Positions 27,437 to 30,321 of a DNA stretch of 30,321 bases are shown in pieces. Location of the stretch: NCBI GenBank assembly GCA_964196565.1, contig CAXMUH010000082.1, positions 1 to 30,321 on the forward strand, written 5' to 3'. The stretch's first letter is position 1; each line of letters starts with the position of its first letter. The notes below the pieces were generated by a model. That model was not told the DNA's origin and ran no database searches. It saw nothing but the letters and a program-made list of their open reading frames with translations. The position numbers and the translations under genes are program-made. Origin of the DNA: 2-12-FULL-42-15 sp964196565 (GTDB taxonomy: Bacteria > Pseudomonadota > Gammaproteobacteria > Coxiellales > Coxiellaceae).

Positions 27437-28735
27437 TTGCACAAACCACAGGGAAAGATGGGTTTAGTCATGATGACCGCTCTGGTGAGCGGCAATATGG
27501 TGGGCAGTGGCGTATTCTTATTGCCTGCAAGTCTTGCTAAGCTTGGCACCATCACCATTTTCAGCTGGTTATTAACAGCATTTGGGGCCATGATGCTGGC
27601 GTTTCTGTTTGCGAGGTTGTCGCTGCTTATTCCACGCGCTGGAGGGCCTTATGTTTATGCCCGTGCTGGGTTTGGGCGTTTTATTGGTTTTCAAATCGCT
27701 TACAGTTATTGGGTTACGCTTTGGATTGGTAATGCCGGTTTAGCAATAGCCACAGTAGGCTATGCTCGTGTTTTTTTACCCGGCTTAGATAATGCACTGT
27801 ATGCCGCACTTTTTGCTATTGCGTTGATCTGGATATTTACGCTGATTAATTGTCGAGGCGCTAGAACCGCCGGTTGGGTTCAAGTGATTACTTTTATTTG
27901 CAAGCTGTTGCCACTGTTATTAATCATTATTCTTGGCTGGTGGCATTTTCATTTTGAATATTTTTCTAAATATTATAATCTGTCTCACCACTCCAATTGG
28001 CATGCGATATCGCATGGTGCGTCCTTAACTTTATGGGCATTTATCGGTGTTGAGTCCGCAACCGTCGGGGCTGAACGATCAGCCAATCCGAAGCGAGATA
28101 TTCCATTGGCTACTTTGTTCGGCACACTTATTGCATCTACTATTTATATTTTAAGTTCGCTGGTGATTATGGGCATGGTGCCATTAACTGATTTGGCGCA
28201 TTCAACCTCGCCATTTGCGTTGGCGGCAAAGCTTATTTTTGGTAACTGGGGCGAATACTTCATTACAGCTGGCGCGATTATCTCTTGCTTAGGTGCGCTA
28301 AATGGCTGGGTCTTATTGCAAGGTCAAGTTGCAATGAATGCGGCAAAAGATCATTATTTCCCTAAATTCTTTGCAAAGAAAAATAAATATGAAGTTCCAG
28401 TATGGGGGTTGGTATTTACCTCCGTGCTGATTAGCGCACTTTTGTTTTTAACCATGAATCCAAATTTGGTCGAGCAATTTAGTTTTATTATTTTATTGGC
28501 GGTATTAACCGCATTAATTCCCTACTTTTATACTTCAATGGCGTATATGATTTTGGCGCGTGAATTTGTCCATAAACGAAGTTCGCTTGTGATCAGCATT
28601 ATGATTGCAGTGATCTCGGGCTTGTATTCTTACTTTGCCATTATTGGGGTGGGTGAGAAGATCGTCTATTTTGGTGTTTTATTTCTACTGACCAGTTTTC
28701 CATTGTATGTGTGGACTGTTCATGGGCGAAAATAA
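27437..28735 (+). CDS. APC-family amino-acid exchanger, AdiC-like (probable arginine:ornithine antiporter)
   Basis: About 432 residues and roughly twelve membrane segments, in the inner membrane. The N terminus KMGLVMMTALVSGNMVGSGV, then FLLPASLAKLG, GGPYVYARAGFG and YWVTLWIGNAGLA, closely match the AdiC/CadB/PotE group of APC exchangers, including the GSG substrate-binding loop and WIGN of helix 3. Next to arcA and arcC it most likely swaps external arginine for ornithine or a related product. The exact pair is not proven by sequence. The frame reaches a TTG at 27407, but the TTG at 27437 is preferred because AAGGA (27424-27428) lies eight bases before it. It is separated from arcC by the palindromic repeat and has its own likely promoter. 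Confidence 0.88.
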   Translation: MHKPQGKMGLVMMTALVSGNMVGSGVFLLPASLAKLGTITIFSWLLTAFGAMMLAFLFARLSLLIPRAGGPYVYARAGFGRFIGFQIAYSYWVTLWIGNAGLAIATVGYARVFLPGLDNALYAALFAIALIWIFTLINCRGARTAGWVQVITFICKLLPLLLIIILGWWHFHFEYFSKYYNLSHHSNWHAISHGASLTLWAFIGVESATVGAERSANPKRDIPLATLFGTLIASTIYILSSLVIMGMVPLTDLAHSTSPFALAAKLIFGNWGEYFITAGAIISCLGALNGWVLLQGQVAMNAAKDHYFPKFFAKKNKYEVPVWGLVFTSVLISALLFLTMNPNLVEQFSFIILLAVLTALIPYFYTSMAYMILAREFVHKRSSLVISIMIAVISGLYSYFAIIGVGEKIVYFGVLFLLTSFPLYVWTVHGRK

Positions 28736-28812
28736 CGTGCGGACAAATTATGCGCAAACGGGATAAAGCTTGATCAGCTGTATTTGCTTGTAGCGGATTT
28801 TACTATAACTGC

Positions 28813-28818
28813 TATAAT
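28813..28818 (+). promoter_or_regulatory. Possible -10 element just before the ExeA-like gene
   Basis: A perfect TATAAT ends seven bases before the preferred ATG at 28826. If it is used, transcription would begin at or very near the start codon, giving a leaderless message. The -35 side is weak (TTGTAG at 28788-28793, with 19-base spacing). Confidence 0.3.
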
Positions 28819-28825
28819 TTCAGGT

Positions 28826-29659
28826 ATGTACAGGAAGTATTACAAATTTAGGGAAAATCCCTTTAATGTCACGGCTGACCCGAGCTTTTTCTTTTTTAGC
28901 AAAGGACATGCTGAAGCGGTCTCCAGTCTTTATTACGGCATAGAGCAGCGCAAAGGCATTATCACCATTACCGGCGAGGTAGGCACTGGGAAAACAACCG
29001 TGTGTCGTGCTTTGTTGCATGCATTGGATAAATCGACTAAAACCGCTTTTGTGCTCAATCCGCGATTTTCGGATTTGGATATGTTGCGTTTTATTGTCAG
29101 TGATTTAGGTATTAGTGGTGAATTTGATGATCGTTTTGAGTTAATCAGTGCGCTTAACCGATTTCTGTTAAAAGAATCGTCGCGCGGCAATAATGTGGTG
29201 ATTATTATTGATGAGGCGCAAAATTTAACCGTCTCCCAGCTTGAGCAAATTCGACTTTTATCAAATCTTGAAACAGAAAAGCAGAAGTTGCTGCAGATCG
29301 TTTTAAGTGGTCAACCAGAACTCGATGCAAAGCTTTCACTTCCAGAGCTGCGTCAGCTTAATCAGCGAGTCATTGTGCGCGCCAACATTAAACCTTTACA
29401 ATTGGTGGAAATGGTGCAATATATTAATCACCGAGTAAAGCGATGTGCGAAACGTCGTGTGTTTAGCCAAGATCGGCTACAATTTACTTCTGAAGCGGTG
29501 CTGAATATTTTTAAATACACTAAAGGCATCCCTCGATTGGTTAACATTTTATGTGACCGTGCTTTGCTGGCGGGGTATGTGCTGGAAACACATACCATTA
29601 ACAAACAGATTATTCATCGTAGTGCAAAAGAGGTATTGGTTCATGAGCATAATCCATGA
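28826..29659 (+). CDS. ExeA/GspA-like AAA ATPase
   Basis: 277 residues from the ATG at 28826. This start is preferred because MYRKYYKFRENPFNVTADPS is the canonical beginning of ExeA/GspA and MshM-type ATPases; the open frame extends 14 codons further to a TTG at 28784. Walker A is GEVGTGKTT (residues 50-58), Walker B is VVIIIDEAQNL (Asp129, Glu130), and the AAA second region shows LSGQPEL and KGIPRLVNILCDRAL. In type II secretion and related systems ExeA works with ExeB at the inner membrane to fit the secretin into peptidoglycan. No peptidoglycan-binding domain is fused at the C terminus here. The next gene, a GspB-like protein, overlaps it by 17 bases, matching the known pairing. Confidence 0.9.
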   Translation: MYRKYYKFRENPFNVTADPSFFFFSKGHAEAVSSLYYGIEQRKGIITITGEVGTGKTTVCRALLHALDKSTKTAFVLNPRFSDLDMLRFIVSDLGISGEFDDRFELISALNRFLLKESSRGNNVVIIIDEAQNLTVSQLEQIRLLSNLETEKQKLLQIVLSGQPELDAKLSLPELRQLNQRVIVRANIKPLQLVEMVQYINHRVKRCAKRRVFSQDRLQFTSEAVLNIFKYTKGIPRLVNILCDRALLAGYVLETHTINKQIIHRSAKEVLVHEHNP

Positions 29660-30119
29660 AGCCTTAAAAAAGACACAAAAAAATTTAGCCCAACATCACC
29701 ATGATAAACTACATCATGATAACGCTGAGCTTAAGCACTCACGTTTAACAAACAAAAAAAAAGCCAAGGATAAAGCTGCTCGAGTGGCGACAGATAAGAT
29801 TCACTGGCTAAATGTGTTGCGCTTAACCCTGTTGTTTGTGTTGATATCACTTGCTTTGGGGCTGGTTTATAAACTTGTTTCCTATAAAATGCCACTGAGT
29901 TCTGTGCGAGTTTCAAAAGCACAAGTGATAGTTCCGAAACAACCAGCATACCCAACACTTTCCGGAGTGATGATTATGGATGGCAAAGAGCTTGCTGTTT
30001 TTAATAACAAGATGCTAGGCAAGGGCGATACTGTGTCTGGCGATAAAATTATTTCGATTGAGCCTGATCGAGTGATTGTTTCTCACCTTGGTACGCTGCA
30101 TACTTTATTTGTTAAGTGA
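29643..30119 (+). CDS. GspB/ExeB-like membrane protein
   Basis: 158 residues from the ATG at 29643. The N terminus MSIIHEALKKTQKN is the cytoplasmic motif found in GspB/ExeB-like partners of ExeA. A His-, Lys-rich charged segment follows (residues 15-55), then one membrane helix at about 57-80. A short periplasmic part carries a small beta domain at 104-156 (SGVMIMDGKELAVFNNKM, KIISIEPDRVIV) resembling the type II secretion assembly factor B domain. The proline-rich linker of classical ExeB is very short here. The frame extends 30 codons upstream, but that part overlaps the ATPase gene and looks random. The gene starts inside the end of the ExeA-like gene, so translation is probably coupled. 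Confidence 0.8.
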   Translation: MSIIHEALKKTQKNLAQHHHDKLHHDNAELKHSRLTNKKKAKDKAARVATDKIHWLNVLRLTLLFVLISLALGLVYKLVSYKMPLSSVRVSKAQVIVPKQPAYPTLSGVMIMDGKELAVFNNKMLGKGDTVSGDKIISIEPDRVIVSHLGTLHTLFVK

Positions 30120-30223
30120 TTTTTGATCCATCTGATCGGGCTACTATCCAATAAATCCTTTAAGCTGAGAGAGTGGGCCAGTTAGTTTTATTGGATTTGA
30201 GGGGTGTTGCGACCAGGGAAGAA

Positions 30224-30313
30224 GTAGCCCGGACGATCCTCACGCTTCGCTCAGGACAGGCTTTGTCGGCCGGGAAGCATTAAGCCGAAGCTGGATTCAT
30301 GCTTTAACCCCGG
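30224..30313. repeat. Palindromic repeat element after the GspB-like gene
   Basis: The segment begins AGCCCGGACGATCCTCACGC and ends TTAACCCCGG. One hairpin pairs CCGGGAAGCAT (30270-30280) with ATGCTTTAACCCCGG (30299-30313). The reverse strand near 30237-30257 reads TCCTGAGCGAAGCGTGAGGA, sharing the GAGCGAAGC core with the repeat at 27266. It looks like a member of a related dispersed family. No gene is seen in the 202 bases after 30119. Confidence 0.55.
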
Positions 30314-30321
30314 ACAAAAAT

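Noticed and set aside
30146..30196. 10-base inverted repeat ATCCAATAAA / TTTATTGGAT as a terminator for the GspB-like gene
   Set aside because: The loop is about 31 bases and the stem is AT-rich with no following T-run, so a terminator is not convincing.

Overview
The window looks like a chromosomal segment of an AT-rich gammaproteobacterium. Several features suggest a host-associated, possibly intracellular lineage such as the Legionellales: an ankyrin-repeat protein with a protease-like tail, a 1801-residue orphan protein ending in an acidic E-block, an arginine deiminase route, a giant NAD-glutamate dehydrogenase, and dispersed palindromic repeats. The lineage is an inference; no rRNA, tRNA or marker gene is present to prove it.

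Layout. 1-174 is the 3' end of an unrecognised gene. 175-509 is non-coding and holds a long imperfect inverted repeat. 510-6427 (minus strand) is a two-gene AddB/AddA-like helicase-nuclease operon with an ATGA overlap. 6428-6941 is non-coding and carries an inverted pair of DnaA-box-like 9-mers. 6942-8948 (plus) is a hypothetical protein followed six bases later by an ankyrin protein. A palindrome between converging genes then separates these from a minus-strand sensor kinase and OmpR-type regulator (8998-11090, ATGA overlap). After a 570-base AT-rich intergenic region come the giant NAD-glutamate dehydrogenase and an overlapping haloalkane-dehalogenase-like protein that lacks its catalytic nucleophile (11664-17448). 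A small lipoprotein with its own terminator (17593-17834) precedes a DUF692/DUF2063 pair of the MNIO-maturase type (17875-19487). The orphan giant protein fills 19682-25087. Then come arcA and arcC, a dispersed palindrome that supplies the last residues of ArcC, and an AdiC-like amino-acid exchanger (25153-28735). The window ends with an ExeA-like ATPase, a GspB/ExeB-like membrane protein (28826-30119) and another palindromic repeat.

How the genes fit together. Glutamate dehydrogenase, arginine deiminase, carbamate kinase and the exchanger form a plausible amino-acid-based energy module: arginine in, ornithine out, ATP from carbamoyl phosphate, and glutamate carbon into the TCA cycle. The AddAB-like pair would serve double-strand-break repair. 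ExeA and GspB-like proteins normally help assemble a secretin in peptidoglycan, but no secretin is in the window. The most unusual items are the dehalogenase-like protein with Gly at the nucleophile position, the MNIO pair without a recognisable precursor peptide, and two large proteins with patterns reminiscent of clan-CE cysteine proteases.
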